From Deltaproteobacteria bacterium (lineage in GTDB: Bacteria; Desulfobacterota; Desulfobulbia; Desulfobulbales; Desulfocapsaceae), in assembly GCA_026388715.1 (NCBI GenBank), contig JAPLJF010000018.1, forward strand, positions 21,033 to 85,032: a stretch of DNA of 64,000 bases. The letters run 5' to 3'. Position numbers and translations under genes: made by a program. Shown piece after piece: positions 9,965 to 18,629 of this stretch. Positions within the stretch are counted from its first letter, which is position 1, and every line of letters begins with the position of its first letter. A model generated the notes under the pieces. It was not told the DNA's origin. It saw only the letters and a list, made by a program, of their open reading frames with translations, and searched no databases.

Positions 9965-11896
9965 TTACAGCAATCCTTTGACCGTGACAGCTATGGAACC
10001 GGCATCCAGACCTTGTCTGGCGTACAACTCCGCAGGCTGGCCAGACCCGCCGTAAAACTGTACCCCGCATCTCTTGAAGGGAACGGTCTTGCCGGACTCG
10101 GCAAGCACCAGGGCCACCATGGCACCCAGGCCGGTATCCACATGATGATCTTCCACGGTTACCACCGGTCCCTTGGCCGCGGCCTCAAGAACGGCATCCT
10201 TATCCATAGGCACCAGCGATGCCATGTTCAGCACGCCCACAGATTTTCCTTCCTTGGCCAACAAAGCCCAGGCCTCCATCACCGCCGGGGTGAGCGCCCC
10301 ATAGGTGACAATAGTGGCCTCAGAGCCCCGGCGTAGCCAGTCGGCCTTTCCGGCCTGAAAGGTGTAGTCGGCATCATAGAAAGGGGTTCCATCTTCCTTC
10401 AGGATCACCGGGGTGATCGATCGCCCCATGCCTACAAAGACGTTCCCAGGAAGGGTGGCAGCAAAACGGATAATGCGGTCGGTCTGATTGGGATCAGCAG
10501 GCATGAAGACGGAAAACCGGAAGAAGTTGCGCGTAAGCCCCAGATAATCAATACACTGATGGGTCGGACCGTCCTCACCCACATCCAGCCCCACATGGGT
10601 GGCAACCACCTTGACATTGGTGTGATTAAAGTCATTGATGCGGGTCTGATTATAGACCTCGGAAAGGGCGAAGACCCCAAAGGTACTAAAAAAAGGCACC
10701 ATGCCCACAGAACTCATGCCACCGGCCATACTGGCGGCATGATGCTCCTGGATACCCGCCTCGATATAGGCGGCAGGTGTTTGCTTGCGAAACCCTCCCA
10801 TCTTCACCGATCCTTCCAGATCACAGGAGATACCACTGATCTTGACCGCTCCTCCCACATTATTGACCTCGGCCAGACCTTGCAGGGCAGCCCCATAGGC
10901 GGAACGATTATCGGTCTTGCTGTCAGGGCCATAGAGGACAGGGGTTCCCATGGCAATCGCCGGCGCATTAGACACATACTTGCGGATGGTATGGGTGGCC
11001 ACCGGCAGGTCGCGCAAAGCCTCCCACTTCTCCACATCATTGTCAACGCCCAGTTCCTGCAGAGCCTCAGCCAGCATGGCGCGGTTCAAAGGGGAGCCAT
11101 GATACTTGGCCAGGTTTTCCATGAAGGATATGCCCTTGCCCATGGTGGTGCGGGCTACAATCACCGACGGCCTGCCGCAGGGTTTGGTGTAGGCGTCGGC
11201 CAGGGCCCGGAAGTAGCTGTTGCAATCATGACCGTCTTCCAGATATTTGACGTCCCAGTTATTGGTGGCATACATGGCCCGTACCGACTGGGGCATGATA
11301 TCGCTGGTAGCACCGCAGATCTGCAGGTGATTGCGGTCAATGACGACAATCAGATTATCAAGTTTGTATTTATTGGCAAAACGGAGGGCCTCACAGATCT
11401 GGCCCTTCTGCTGTTCACCGTCCCCCATAAAGACAATCACCTTGTTCGGACGGCCCTGGATCTTAAAGGCATGGGCAATGCCGACGGCCGTGGACAAACC
11501 CTGGCCCAGATTTCCGGTATCCCACTCAACTCCTGGGACGATGCGCTCCACATGGCCGGGAAATCCGGAACCGGTGCGGCGAAATCCTCCAACAAAATCC
11601 TCCGGGCTAAAGTAGCCATATTCCGCCAGGGTAGAATAGACACAGGGAGAGATGTGGCCCATGCTGACCACCACCCGATCCCTATCCTCCATGTCCGGAT
11701 CTTTTGGGTCATGTTTGATACAGCCGTAGGTGACAAGCAACATATCGAGAGAAGAAAGCGAGCCTCCCGGATGTCCGGAAGCGGCAAGACTGGTGGAAAG
11801 CAGAATATTCTTGGCGCAGCGAACGCGCATCTCGCGCAATCCCTGTAATTCCTGACTGGACAATTCACTTGATTGCATGTTTAGCTGCAGTGTCAT
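9965..11896 (-). CDS. tkt: Transketolase (643 aa)
   Basis: A thiamine-diphosphate transketolase moving two-carbon units between sugar phosphates. The TPP-binding half shows ASGHPGGSLSSLD, GSGFPGHVE, DTGNLGQGLS and VFMGDGEQQKGQI; the pyrimidine half has [18 protein letters not shown]. The frame is open 44 codons further upstream, but ATG at 11896 has a GGAGAA Shine-Dalgarno and the right N-terminus. It is not closely similar to the second transketolase at 57265-59352 (695 aa). It is divergent from the dihydrouridine synthase gene and converges on lptE. Confidence 0.92.
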   Translation of the reverse strand: MTLQLNMQSSELSSQELQGLREMRVRCAKNILLSTSLAASGHPGGSLSSLDMLLVTYGCIKHDPKDPDMEDRDRVVVSMGHISPCVYSTLAEYGYFSPEDFVGGFRRTGSGFPGHVERIVPGVEWDTGNLGQGLSTAVGIAHAFKIQGRPNKVIVFMGDGEQQKGQICEALRFANKYKLDNLIVVIDRNHLQICGATSDIMPQSVRAMYATNNWDVKYLEDGHDCNSYFRALADAYTKPCGRPSVIVARTTMGKGISFMENLAKYHGSPLNRAMLAEALQELGVDNDVEKWEALRDLPVATHTIRKYVSNAPAIAMGTPVLYGPDSKTDNRSAYGAALQGLAEVNNVGGAVKISGISCDLEGSVKMGGFRKQTPAAYIEAGIQEHHAASMAGGMSSVGMVPFFSTFGVFALSEVYNQTRINDFNHTNVKVVATHVGLDVGEDGPTHQCIDYLGLTRNFFRFSVFMPADPNQTDRIIRFAATLPGNVFVGMGRSITPVILKEDGTPFYDADYTFQAGKADWLRRGSEATIVTYGALTPAVMEAWALLAKEGKSVGVLNMASLVPMDKDAVLEAAAKGPVVTVEDHHVDTGLGAMVALVLAESGKTVPFKRCGVQFYGGSGQPAELYARQGLDAGSIAVTVKGLL

Positions 11897-12010
11897 ATAG
11901 TTCTCCAAAAATGGTAAGATGGTAAAAAAGAAAGGATACACGCTCAAAAACTCATACGTTACAAATTTTACAGAATACTCTGTTTGTAAAAAAATATCAG
12001 CGGTAAAAAC

Positions 12011-12973
12011 ATGCTTCAAATCGCCCACCTGACTCTTGACTCACCCTTCCTCCTTGCCCCCCTGGCCGGATATAGCGACCTCCCCTTTCGCCAGCTTTGC
12101 CGGGAGTTCGGGGCCGGACTGGTGGTCTCCGAGATGATCAGCTGCCATGGCCTGGTCTATAAACAGGCCAACACCATAACCATGCTTGCCTCAAATCCTG
12201 CGGAACGGCCAGTCTCTTTCCAGCTTTTTGGGGCAGATCCGGTAATAATGGGTCAGGCTGCGGCCCTGCTCAGCACTTTTCGCCCTGATTTTATTGACAT
12301 CAACATGGGCTGTCCGGTCAAAAAAGTGACCAAACGGGGGGCAGGCGCCGCCCTGATGCAGGAGCCGCAACTGGCAAAGGCCATCCTGACCAATGTCATC
12401 AAAAACAGCACGGTTCCGGTCACCATCAAGACCAGGATCGGGGTGGATAGCCAGCATATCTCAGCAGTTGACTTTGCCAGAATGGCTGAAGACGCCGGAG
12501 CTGCCGCCATCACGGTTCATGGCCGCACCTGGGCCCAGGGGTTCACGGGGACAGCCAACTGGGATATCATCGCCCAGGTGAAACAGGCGGTAACGCTTCC
12601 GGTCATCGGCAATGGCGACATCCACTCTCATGCCCAGGGCCTGAAGATGATGCGCCAGACCGGCTGCGACGGGGTCATGATTGGCCGGGCGGCCCTTGGC
12701 AACCCCTGGGTCTTTTCTCCCGGCGGCAAACCAACTGAGCTATCCCCTCTGCTGAATGGTGTCTCCCGCCATCTGGAGCTGATCGAACTGGCACTGCCGC
12801 CAGGACACATGCCAGGCTGCATCAAAAATCACCTTGGCCGTTATTTCAAAGGGCTGCCCGAGAGCGCCCGCTACCGGAAAATGATCTATGACTGCAAAGA
12901 CCTTGCGGCCCTGCATCACGTCCTGTCCCTTATCAGAGAGAACAACCAAAACGATCAGCAGGAGCAGGGATGA
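12011..12973 (+). CDS. dus: tRNA-dihydrouridine synthase (Dus family)
   Basis: FMN-dependent reductase making dihydrouridine in tRNA D-loops. It has a TIM-barrel start (LAPLAGYSDLPFRQL), LFGADPVIM, the catalytic cysteine at residue 101 in INMGCPVKKVTKRGAG, then ITVHGRTWAQGF and IGNGDIHSHAQG near the FMN phosphate. The 320 aa length matches DusB-type proteins; the subclass is not certain. Its last codons overlap the rarA start as ATGA, implying translational coupling. Confidence 0.93.
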   Translation: MLQIAHLTLDSPFLLAPLAGYSDLPFRQLCREFGAGLVVSEMISCHGLVYKQANTITMLASNPAERPVSFQLFGADPVIMGQAAALLSTFRPDFIDINMGCPVKKVTKRGAGAALMQEPQLAKAILTNVIKNSTVPVTIKTRIGVDSQHISAVDFARMAEDAGAAAITVHGRTWAQGFTGTANWDIIAQVKQAVTLPVIGNGDIHSHAQGLKMMRQTGCDGVMIGRAALGNPWVFSPGGKPTELSPLLNGVSRHLELIELALPPGHMPGCIKNHLGRYFKGLPESARYRKMIYDCKDLAALHHVLSLIRENNQNDQQEQG

Positions 12974-14346
12974 CCTCAGCCAAGATGACCACCGACAAAT
13001 CGCCGCTCCATAGTTCATCCCCCCTGGCTGAACGGATGCGGCCCCGCACCCTTGACGAGTTCGCCGGCCAAGAGACCCTTCTCGGACCGGGAAAGATGCT
13101 GAGCACCGTGATCAGCTCCGGGGCCCTCCCGTCCCTGATCCTCTGGGGGCCGCCGGGCACCGGCAAGACTACGCTTGCCAAGATACTGGCGGAATCCACC
13201 TCTGCCAATTTTGTCTTTTTTTCAGCCGTCCTCTCAGGGGTGAAAGAGGTGCGGCAGATTGTGGAACAGGCCCAGAAACTCCGCGAGACAGAAAACAGGG
13301 CCACCGTTTTTTTCATCGACGAGATCCACCGCTTCAACAAAAGCCAGCAGGATGCCTTTCTTCCCCATGTGGAATCCGGCCTCTTTACCCTCATTGGCGC
13401 CACCACCGAGAATCCCTCTTTTCATGTCACCGCCCCCCTGCTCTCCCGTTGCCGGGTCCTTGTCCTCCACGCCCTGGCCCGGGAACACCTGCAGACCATC
13501 TTCCTCCGCGCCCTGGCTGATCCTGAAAATGGTCTGGGACACTATCAACTCCGTTTCACCGGAGAGTCTCTGGACCAACTGATCAGTATGGCAGACGGTG
13601 ACGCCAGGACGGGTCTCAATATCCTGGAGATCGCGGCGACCCTGGCCCTGCACCGTTTTCAAACTGCGCCGGACACAGAAGCTCCAACCATCACCACCCA
13701 CGACATCGAAGAGGCGGGACAGCATAAATCCCTGCGTTACGACAAGGACGGCGAAGAACATTACAATCTGATCTCGGCCCTGCACAAGAGCCTGCGGGAT
13801 TCAGACCCGGACGGCGCCCTCTACTGGCTGTACCGGATGCTTGATGCCGGAGAAGAACCTCTTTATATCCTGCGCCGCCTGATCCGCTTTGCCTCAGAGG
13901 ATATTGGCGTCGCTGACCCGCAGGCCCTCAGCCAGACCATCAGCTGTCAACAGGCCTTCCAGACCCTTGGCCTCCCGGAAGGGACACTGGCCCTGGCCCA
14001 GGCCGTGGTCTATCTCGCCACGGCCCCCAAAAGCAATGCCCTGTATACGGCGGAATCAGACGTTCGTCAGCATATAACACGGACCGGCTCCCTGCCAGTG
14101 CCCATGCATCTGCGCAATGCCGCAACCAGCCTCATGAAGAAGCTGGGCTATGGCAAGGGCTATCAGTATGCCCACAATGAGACGCAGGCCCTGGTGGAGC
14201 AGAATCATCTGCCACCAGAGCTTGCAGGCACCCTTTTTTACACGCCCACCACCAGAGGCTATGAAGCGGTGATCAAAGACCGGCTCAGTAAATGGCGGCA
14301 GATCCTTCAACAGCGAAAACAGGAACACGATGAATCCAAAAAATAA
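12970..14346 (+). CDS. rarA: Replication-associated recombination protein A (AAA+ ATPase)
   Basis: RarA/MgsA, the bacterial WRNIP1 relative that acts on stalled replication forks. LAERMRPRTLDEFAGQE opens the AAA+ domain, Walker A is GPPGTGKTTLA near residues 60-70, Walker B is FFIDEIHRF, and GATTENPSFHV is the sensor region; the C-terminal tetramerisation part includes ASEDIGVADPQAL. At 458 aa it is of normal length. It begins with an ATGA overlap with dus, and its own end overlaps the start of the next gene by 17 bases. Confidence 0.95.
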   Translation: MTSAKMTTDKSPLHSSSPLAERMRPRTLDEFAGQETLLGPGKMLSTVISSGALPSLILWGPPGTGKTTLAKILAESTSANFVFFSAVLSGVKEVRQIVEQAQKLRETENRATVFFIDEIHRFNKSQQDAFLPHVESGLFTLIGATTENPSFHVTAPLLSRCRVLVLHALAREHLQTIFLRALADPENGLGHYQLRFTGESLDQLISMADGDARTGLNILEIAATLALHRFQTAPDTEAPTITTHDIEEAGQHKSLRYDKDGEEHYNLISALHKSLRDSDPDGALYWLYRMLDAGEEPLYILRRLIRFASEDIGVADPQALSQTISCQQAFQTLGLPEGTLALAQAVVYLATAPKSNALYTAESDVRQHITRTGSLPVPMHLRNAATSLMKKLGYGKGYQYAHNETQALVEQNHLPPELAGTLFYTPTTRGYEAVIKDRLSKWRQILQQRKQEHDESKK

Positions 14347-15916
14347 TTTCCATTTCCCGACCAGCAGACTCGTCAGCATTGGTGTATTTTCCGTCATGCT
14401 CCTCGTAACCTTTCTGGCAGTAGCCACAAGACTCCACGCCGCCCCCACGGAGTCCTTCCTCCTCTTTTTCTCCAACAATATCCAGGGAGAGACTGAGCCC
14501 TGCGGTTGACACTCCAATCAATTGGGCGGGCTGTCCAAAAAAGCATTCCAGATCAAAAGCATGGCAACAGAACAACACAAGCCACATCTCTTTGTTGACT
14601 CCGGCAATCTGCTCTTCAAGCAAGCGCAGATACCAAACGGGCCATCCCAGGAGCAACTGACAGCTGAGGGCATCATCAAGATCTATGCCGCAATGCAGGT
14701 GGACGCGGTGGCGGTCGCTCCGCTTGATCTGGCAGCAGGCCTTGCCTTGCTGCAAACCAGTCAAAAACAGGGATTTCCCTGGCTGTCTGCCAATCTCCTT
14801 GACGAGGATGGTCATCCACTGTTTCAGCCGGTGCGGATCAAAAAAATCGGGAAGATAAAAGCTGGGATCATTGGTTTGACCGGCGCTGTTTCCTCCCTGC
14901 CAGCAGGTGTCACTCATGCAGACTGGCGGACAGTGCTGCCCGCCCTGATTAAAAAAACCACCCGTCAATGTGACATCCTGATCCTGCTTTCCAGCCTGTC
15001 TCCTGCCGAGAATCAGGAGATAGCCCAGCAATTTCCGGCCATCCACCTCATTCTTGCCGCTGACCTGAACAGTGGCAACATGAACCCGCAGCAAGTCAAC
15101 AACACCCTGATCACCCAGACCGATCGTCAGGGAAAATATCAAGGGATCCTCACTATTGACTGGAATAAAAACGGCCGGTGGGGAATGGCAAGAAAAGAAG
15201 AACTGACCGGGATGCGCAACAGACTGGACGCTCTTGACTGGCAGATCCAGCGGATGCGACAAAGAAAGGATCTGCAGCAACCGGAGTACATCGACAAGAT
15301 CAAGCTGGTTGAAAAGGACAGAAAAACAGTGGAACAACAGATCAAGACCCTGGAGCAACCCCTGGTCCCTGGCCCTGCAAGCGGACAGACAGCACCCTGC
15401 AGCTTCAGCTATACCTTCCTGGCCCTGCAGCAATCCATGGCCGAAGCCCCTGAGATCAAGGCTATAGTCACCGAGATCAAGCAGCAGATCAATACCCTGC
15501 ACCAGAATAAGACCAGTAAAGGCGAGACGCTCCCCTTTCTTGGTCCCGATGGCTGCAAGAGTTGCCATCCAGTGCAAACCAAATTCTGGCAGACAACACG
15601 CCATGCCAGGGCCTATCAGACCTTGCAGAGACAAGGCCAGGCGTTCATCCTGGAGTGCCTCCCCTGCCACGTCACCACCAGTCCCGGATTTACCCTGGGC
15701 AAAGATCAACTCCTCACCCTACCGCCAGGACTGCAAACAGTGGGCTGTGAAAACTGCCATATCGGCCAGGGCAGGTCGCATGCTGGCAACCCAAAACAGT
15801 TTCAGATGACCAAACAGGTGGCAGAAAAAATATGTCTCTCCTGCCACACCAAAGAGAGAGACAATAATTTTGAATATCAGAAAAAATTAAAGTTGATCAG
15901 CTGCCCTGCAGGTTAA
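14330..15916 (+). CDS. UshA-like tetrahaem cytochrome with in-frame TGA (likely selenoprotein)
   Basis: One 529-codon frame from ATG 14330 (Shine-Dalgarno AGGA; 17-base overlap with rarA) to TAA 15914-15916, broken only by TGA at 14507-14509, codon 60. Residues 1-38 form a signal peptide ending near RLHAA. The context GETEPCG-TGA-HSNQLGG matches a UshA/metallophosphatase-like family in which I recall a conserved EPCGC...QLGGL motif, so TGA stands where cysteine is expected. An alpha/beta domain reaches about residue 285, a coiled coil spans about 285-345, and four CXXCH haem sites start at residues 409, 443, 473 and 502. Usual VDSGDLLF reads VDSGNLLF. Probably a periplasmic redox protein; no biochemical role is claimed. 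Without recoding, only a 59-residue peptide would be made. Confidence 0.8.
14507..14536 (+). promoter_or_regulatory. Candidate bacterial SECIS hairpin at the TGA codon
   Basis: Directly after the TGA, GACA (14508-14511) can pair with TGTC (14532-14535) and CCAA (14514-14517) with TTGG (14522-14525), with CT facing GG between them and a small apical loop. Bacterial SECIS elements are stem-loops beginning at or just after UGA within the coding sequence, so position and size fit. The stem is modest and was judged by eye only. Confidence 0.4.
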
Positions 15917-16028
15917 TATATTCACCAGGATATGTTGACTTCAGCATTGGTCAATTTCCAATATGGATATGTTGCTTTTGGAAAATGAGATTTGCAGTTG
16001 GACATTTATCTGGTTTCAAACTTCAGGA

Positions 16029-16080
16029 GCATAACAGTGAAATGACCTGCCGGCCAATGCGCTGCCCTCTTTAAGAACGC
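16029..16080 (-). other. Possible degenerate attC at the distal end of the array
   Basis: Read on the minus strand, the gene ending at 16071 is followed by a G+C-rich stretch ending CACTGTTATGC, a reasonable R' box (GTTATGC at 16029-16035). I could not find convincing complementary arms, so this is called mainly from position. Confidence 0.3.
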
Positions 16081-16601
16081 ACTTTATTCCGGTCAGGTTT
16101 ATTGACTGGTTGGAGCGTTTTTTGCATCCATACCGTGTCGAACACTTGACCATTTTTCTTCCCAGTTTTTCTAAACCGACCGCATTCTGCAAAACCATTA
16201 TTTTGATGGAATTTGATACTGTTGGGATTGAGGGAAGATATGCTGGCCAAAATATTCGTAATCCCTTTTTCAATCGCACCCTTTTCAAGAGAACAGAGCA
16301 GCATTCTCCCAAGTCCTTTCCCTGTGTGGTCAGGATGGATAAAATACGTTACTTCGGCAGTTTGTGAAAATGCAGGTATTGAATTGTGTGCACGTAGCAT
16401 TCCAAAACCGACAACCCTGCCCTCTCGGTCTTTTATAGACCCTGTCGGGTATTCATTCGACATTTGGAGAAGCATATCAAACGCTTGGTATGTGAGCTTG
16501 TTTTCTGGATATGCCGCGAAGGAATTTTGTACGTAATGGTTAAAGATGTCAATTATTGGTTCTCGATCTTCATTTGATATTGGACTGATTGAATACTCCA
16601 T
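16071..16601 (-). CDS. GNAT-family N-acetyltransferase (cassette gene)
   Basis: A 176 aa acetyltransferase resembling phosphinothricin/aminoacyl-type GNATs. The acetyl-CoA loop is visible as HPDHTGKGLGRMLL, followed by ILASISSLNPNSIKFHQNNGF, typical of motif B. ATG 16601 is preferred to the upstream TTG because AAGGAG lies 9 bases before it. As the most distal intact cassette it probably sits behind the attC near 16632-16718. Substrate unknown; resistance to an acylatable toxin is one possibility. Confidence 0.82.
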   Translation of the reverse strand: MEYSISPISNEDREPIIDIFNHYVQNSFAAYPENKLTYQAFDMLLQMSNEYPTGSIKDREGRVVGFGMLRAHNSIPAFSQTAEVTYFIHPDHTGKGLGRMLLCSLEKGAIEKGITNILASISSLNPNSIKFHQNNGFAECGRFRKTGKKNGQVFDTVWMQKTLQPVNKPDRNKVRS

Positions 16602-16631
16602 GATGTTTATCTCCTTGCTTTCAAGCAACTG

Positions 16632-16718
16632 CGTTATAACAAAATGAAATTACGTATTTTACGTTTTTCGTTTTGGCCATCGAATTTGACGAAAATTGGC
16701 CAAAAGTTACGTTATGAT
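16632..16718 (-). other. Probable attC site
   Basis: On the minus strand, ATAACGTAACTTTTGGCC is followed after about 20 bases by GGCCAAAACG and, further on, by TTGTTATAAC. Arms TTTTGGCC (16671-16678) and GGCCAAAA (16698-16705) are complementary, and GTTATAAC at 16633-16640 is an acceptable core end. The stop codon of the hydrolase gene overlaps the far arm, as is common for cassettes. Less regular than the sites at 19.8 and 20.6 kb. Confidence 0.45.
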
Positions 16719-17414
16719 AAACTCCGGCAGCAGGTTGTGTCGAGCGCTACATTGAGGTAAGGGGCGGGCGGCTTCTCGCCCGTCCCTCTTGACCGTAAGG
16801 TTGGACCGCATTTTTAGGTGCTCGTCAATAAGGGGCGCAACTTTCGGTGCTAGCTTATTAGCAAGATCGTGCTCACCTCCGGGAAATACATGCATGCTGC
16901 TTGTGGGTAGTAATCCCTTCAACCGTTCGCCTACCGCAACTGGACTGATTGGATCAGCATCTCCCCATAGCAACAACGCTGGAGCAAGAACGGAACCGAC
17001 TGCACTAGAAATATCATCTTTGTACTCTGCAAACCAGCGAGGAAATGTCGGGTTCGCTTCTATGAACGCGGGGCGCCAATCCTCCGCGTGTAGGTCAGAC
17101 ATATTCACTCCGCCTGACGTGACGGTGAGAACCAAATGAGTAACCAGTTCTGGTCGCTTGAGTGCTGCCTGAATGGCAATGATTCCGCCCATAGACTGGG
17201 CAATTAGCGCCGAGGGCTGATCGATCTCATCAACGACAAGTGCCACCAAGTCTTGAATGCCTTGCACTTTGGGATTTATGGGTACCGACCCAAAACCAGG
17301 CCAACCAAGGAACACGCGGGGCGCAGGGTGAACTAGCCGATTGGCAACTGGTTGCCAGAAATGCGCACTTCCCCCGGCACCCGGCAGAAATATAAGCTTG
17401 GTTGGCTTAACCAT
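16707..17414 (-). CDS. Alpha/beta hydrolase (cassette gene)
   Basis: A 235 aa alpha/beta-hydrolase-fold esterase-like enzyme. The N-terminus has FLPGAGGSAHFW (oxyanion region), the nucleophile elbow is AQSMGG, the acid is in LLWGDADPISPV, and the histidine is in FPGGEHDLAN. Roughly the last 32 residues are encoded by an attC-like sequence (16744-16807) and beyond, so they are probably not part of the fold. The ATG overlaps the preceding acetyltransferase stop (ATGGTTAA), so the two share one cassette and are translationally coupled. Substrate unknown. Confidence 0.85.
   Translation of the reverse strand: MVKPTKLIFLPGAGGSAHFWQPVANRLVHPAPRVFLGWPGFGSVPINPKVQGIQDLVALVVDEIDQPSALIAQSMGGIIAIQAALKRPELVTHLVLTVTSGGVNMSDLHAEDWRPAFIEANPTFPRWFAEYKDDISSAVGSVLAPALLLWGDADPISPVAVGERLKGLLPTSSMHVFPGGEHDLANKLAPKVAPLIDEHLKMRSNLTVKRDGREAARPLPQCSARHNLLPEFIIT
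16744..16807 (-). other. Degenerate attC read through by the hydrolase gene
   Basis: On the minus strand this reads GGTCCAACCTTACGGTCAAG, then AGGGACGGGCGAGAAGCC, then GCCCGCCCCTTACCTCAATG. The order (YAAC box, TCAAGNGGGAC, hairpin, CCCCTTACCTCA) is classical attC architecture, but the final box is ATGTAGC rather than CGTTAGC. The hydrolase frame passes through it without stopping. Confidence 0.6.
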
Positions 17415-17889
17415 TTGAAGCTAAATTCTGTCTCATTTTACGACCACCAACAGGAACAAGGCCATTGTTTTGATAAAAACTTAACGCACGCTCAAACTCA
17501 GGGAGCGGTGGTGTGCATAACTCGATGCATGACCAACCGTGCTTTTGTCCATAATTTCTCACCTGCTCTATCAGCATTGCTCCGACACCTGAAGAGCGAA
17601 ACTCAGGGATAACATAAAATTCTTGAATTACTCCTATCTTTCCACCTGCATATAAAGCGTAAGTTTCAGTGATTGTCGAAACAGCAACCGGGATGTTATC
17701 TGCCCAGCCAATAATTGCCGCGTAATGGCCTGCCGTTAACAACTCTTCACACCTCTGAATTGTGCCTTCCAAATCAATATCGAAATGTTGTGCATTAGTG
17801 CGCTCACAGATTTCCTGTGTAAGCTGGACGACCAGTGAACCTATAATTTTTGCTTTGTCTGGTGTCGCTTGTATAAATTCCAATTTCAC
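17407..17889 (-). CDS. GNAT-family N-acetyltransferase (cassette gene)
   Basis: A 160 aa GNAT protein beginning at GTG 17889, which follows attC directly and has a GAGAG Shine-Dalgarno. The acetyl-CoA site is FYVIPEFRSSGVGAMLIEQV near residues 92-111, then CIELCTPPLPEFERALSFYQ. No specific substrate can be named. It shares a cassette with the downstream alpha/beta hydrolase, with an 8-base overlap. Confidence 0.85.
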   Translation of the reverse strand: MKLEFIQATPDKAKIIGSLVVQLTQEICERTNAQHFDIDLEGTIQRCEELLTAGHYAAIIGWADNIPVAVSTITETYALYAGGKIGVIQEFYVIPEFRSSGVGAMLIEQVRNYGQKHGWSCIELCTPPLPEFERALSFYQNNGLVPVGGRKMRQNLASNG

Positions 17890-17908
17890 TCGGATTCTCT
17901 CTTGAGAT

Positions 17909-17955
17909 GGCTAACGGCGCATTCAGCGGCTTGTCCGCTGCAATGCTTTGTTGGC
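17909..17955 (-). other. Short attC site of the BrnT/BrnA cassette
   Basis: On the minus strand: GCCAACAAAGCATTG, CAGCGG, ACAAG, CCGCTG, AATGCGCCGTTAGCC. Arms CAGCGG/CCGCTG and CAAAGCATTG/ AATGCGC are complementary around a 5-base loop, and the ends are GCCAAC and GTTAGCC. At 47 bp it is near the minimal attC size. The brnA frame terminates inside it. Confidence 0.8.
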
Positions 17956-18228
17956 AGAAATATCTTTAAAGCTGCCAGAAACATATTTGTGCAGCACACT
18001 GGATACGAGCGATTGGTAAGGTAAGCCCTCTTCTATTGCTCTACGTTGCAGTGCTTCCAGGTCACGGCTCGAAATGCGGATGTTGATGCGTTTATCTTTT
18101 CTAATTGTTTCCTCTGCCAATTGGGCAAGCTGAGTTCGTCGCTCGTCTTTTAAATCAGATTCAAATTCGCCTGCGTCAAATGCTTCCAGCATTTCCTGGT
18201 CTTCAGGGTTCAATTTTCTTTTCTTCAT
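17923..18228 (-). CDS. brnA: BrnA-family antitoxin (cassette gene)
   Basis: A 101 aa antitoxin with a ribbon-helix-helix C-terminal region (RINIRISSRDLEALQRRA then GLPYQSLVSSVLHKYVSG). In BrnTA systems BrnA binds DNA and neutralises BrnT. Its last residues, ANKALQRTSR, come from attC rather than from the ancestral gene. It overlaps brnT by 26 bases in the standard toxin-then-antitoxin order. Known toxin-antitoxin cassettes stabilise integron arrays. Confidence 0.85.
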   Translation of the reverse strand: MKKRKLNPEDQEMLEAFDAGEFESDLKDERRTQLAQLAEETIRKDKRINIRISSRDLEALQRRAIEEGLPYQSLVSSVLHKYVSGSFKDISANKALQRTSR

Positions 18229-18502
18229 ATGGCCCTCTCAAGTAATGCTTTGTAGCCTTTCGGCTGGGCATAATGCTTTTTAGAAAGATTTCGTCCTCAT
18301 TTTCAACGTAAGGAACAAGCCAAGCATATTCATCAACCTCGACCACGAACATGCGTTTATTCGGATACTTAAAATTATTGGGATGAATCAGATCATCGAG
18401 CAACCTTTCGGACTTGAGTGCAAACAACACGTCCTCTAAAGATATGCCCCTCTCACTCATCAAGATCTGGTTCTTTTCAGCATTCCAATTGATTTGTTTC
18501 AT
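18203..18502 (-). CDS. brnT: BrnT-family ribonuclease toxin (cassette gene)
   Basis: A 99 aa BrnT-like toxin, a RelE-fold ribonuclease. Family features are FxWNxxKNxxxxxxRGIS-like text (INWNAEKNQILMSERGIS), SLEDVLFALKSE, then MFVVEVDEYAWLVPYVE and a C-terminal IFLKSIMPSRKATKHY containing the conserved RKA element. The gene starts at ATG 18502 and is followed by brnA with overlap. Confidence 0.85.
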   Translation of the reverse strand: MKQINWNAEKNQILMSERGISLEDVLFALKSERLLDDLIHPNNFKYPNKRMFVVEVDEYAWLVPYVENEDEIFLKSIMPSRKATKHYLRGPYEEKKIEP

Positions 18503-18575
18503 TGTTTAATAAAGGCGCAAAGTGTGCCTATTGTCATCGTCACAGTTTTTTTAAACTCAGCTTGAAAAGAGAAAT

Positions 18576-18626
18576 AATAAATCCGACCCCTTTTCAGATT
18601 TAATTTAACTCTGACCCTATTTATTA
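18576..18626. repeat. Short insertion-like repeat next to a damaged attC
   Basis: A 50 bp AT-rich block, AATAAATCCGACCCC to CTGACCCTATTTATT, with terminal inverted AATAAAT/ATTTATT and internal GACCCC/GACCCT. Sequences of this type (GGGGTCAGA/GGGGTCGGA near AAATAAAT) are, from memory, common beside REP-associated transposases. It abuts the attC at 18630-18686. Confidence 0.4.
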
Positions 18627-18629
18627 ATA

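Noticed and set aside
10559..11848. 429-codon open frame on the plus strand
   Set aside because: It is antisense to the transketolase, which has clear motifs; the translation has no recognisable family and arises from codon bias.
14285..15709. 474-codon minus-strand open frame
   Set aside because: Antisense to the selenocytochrome and rarA end; no family features. It might mislead a gene finder that stops at the TGA.
14522..15916. Start of the cytochrome gene at TTG 14522
   Set aside because: It would remove the signal peptide and the EPCG motif, so haem attachment in the periplasm could not occur; recoding of the TGA explains the data better.
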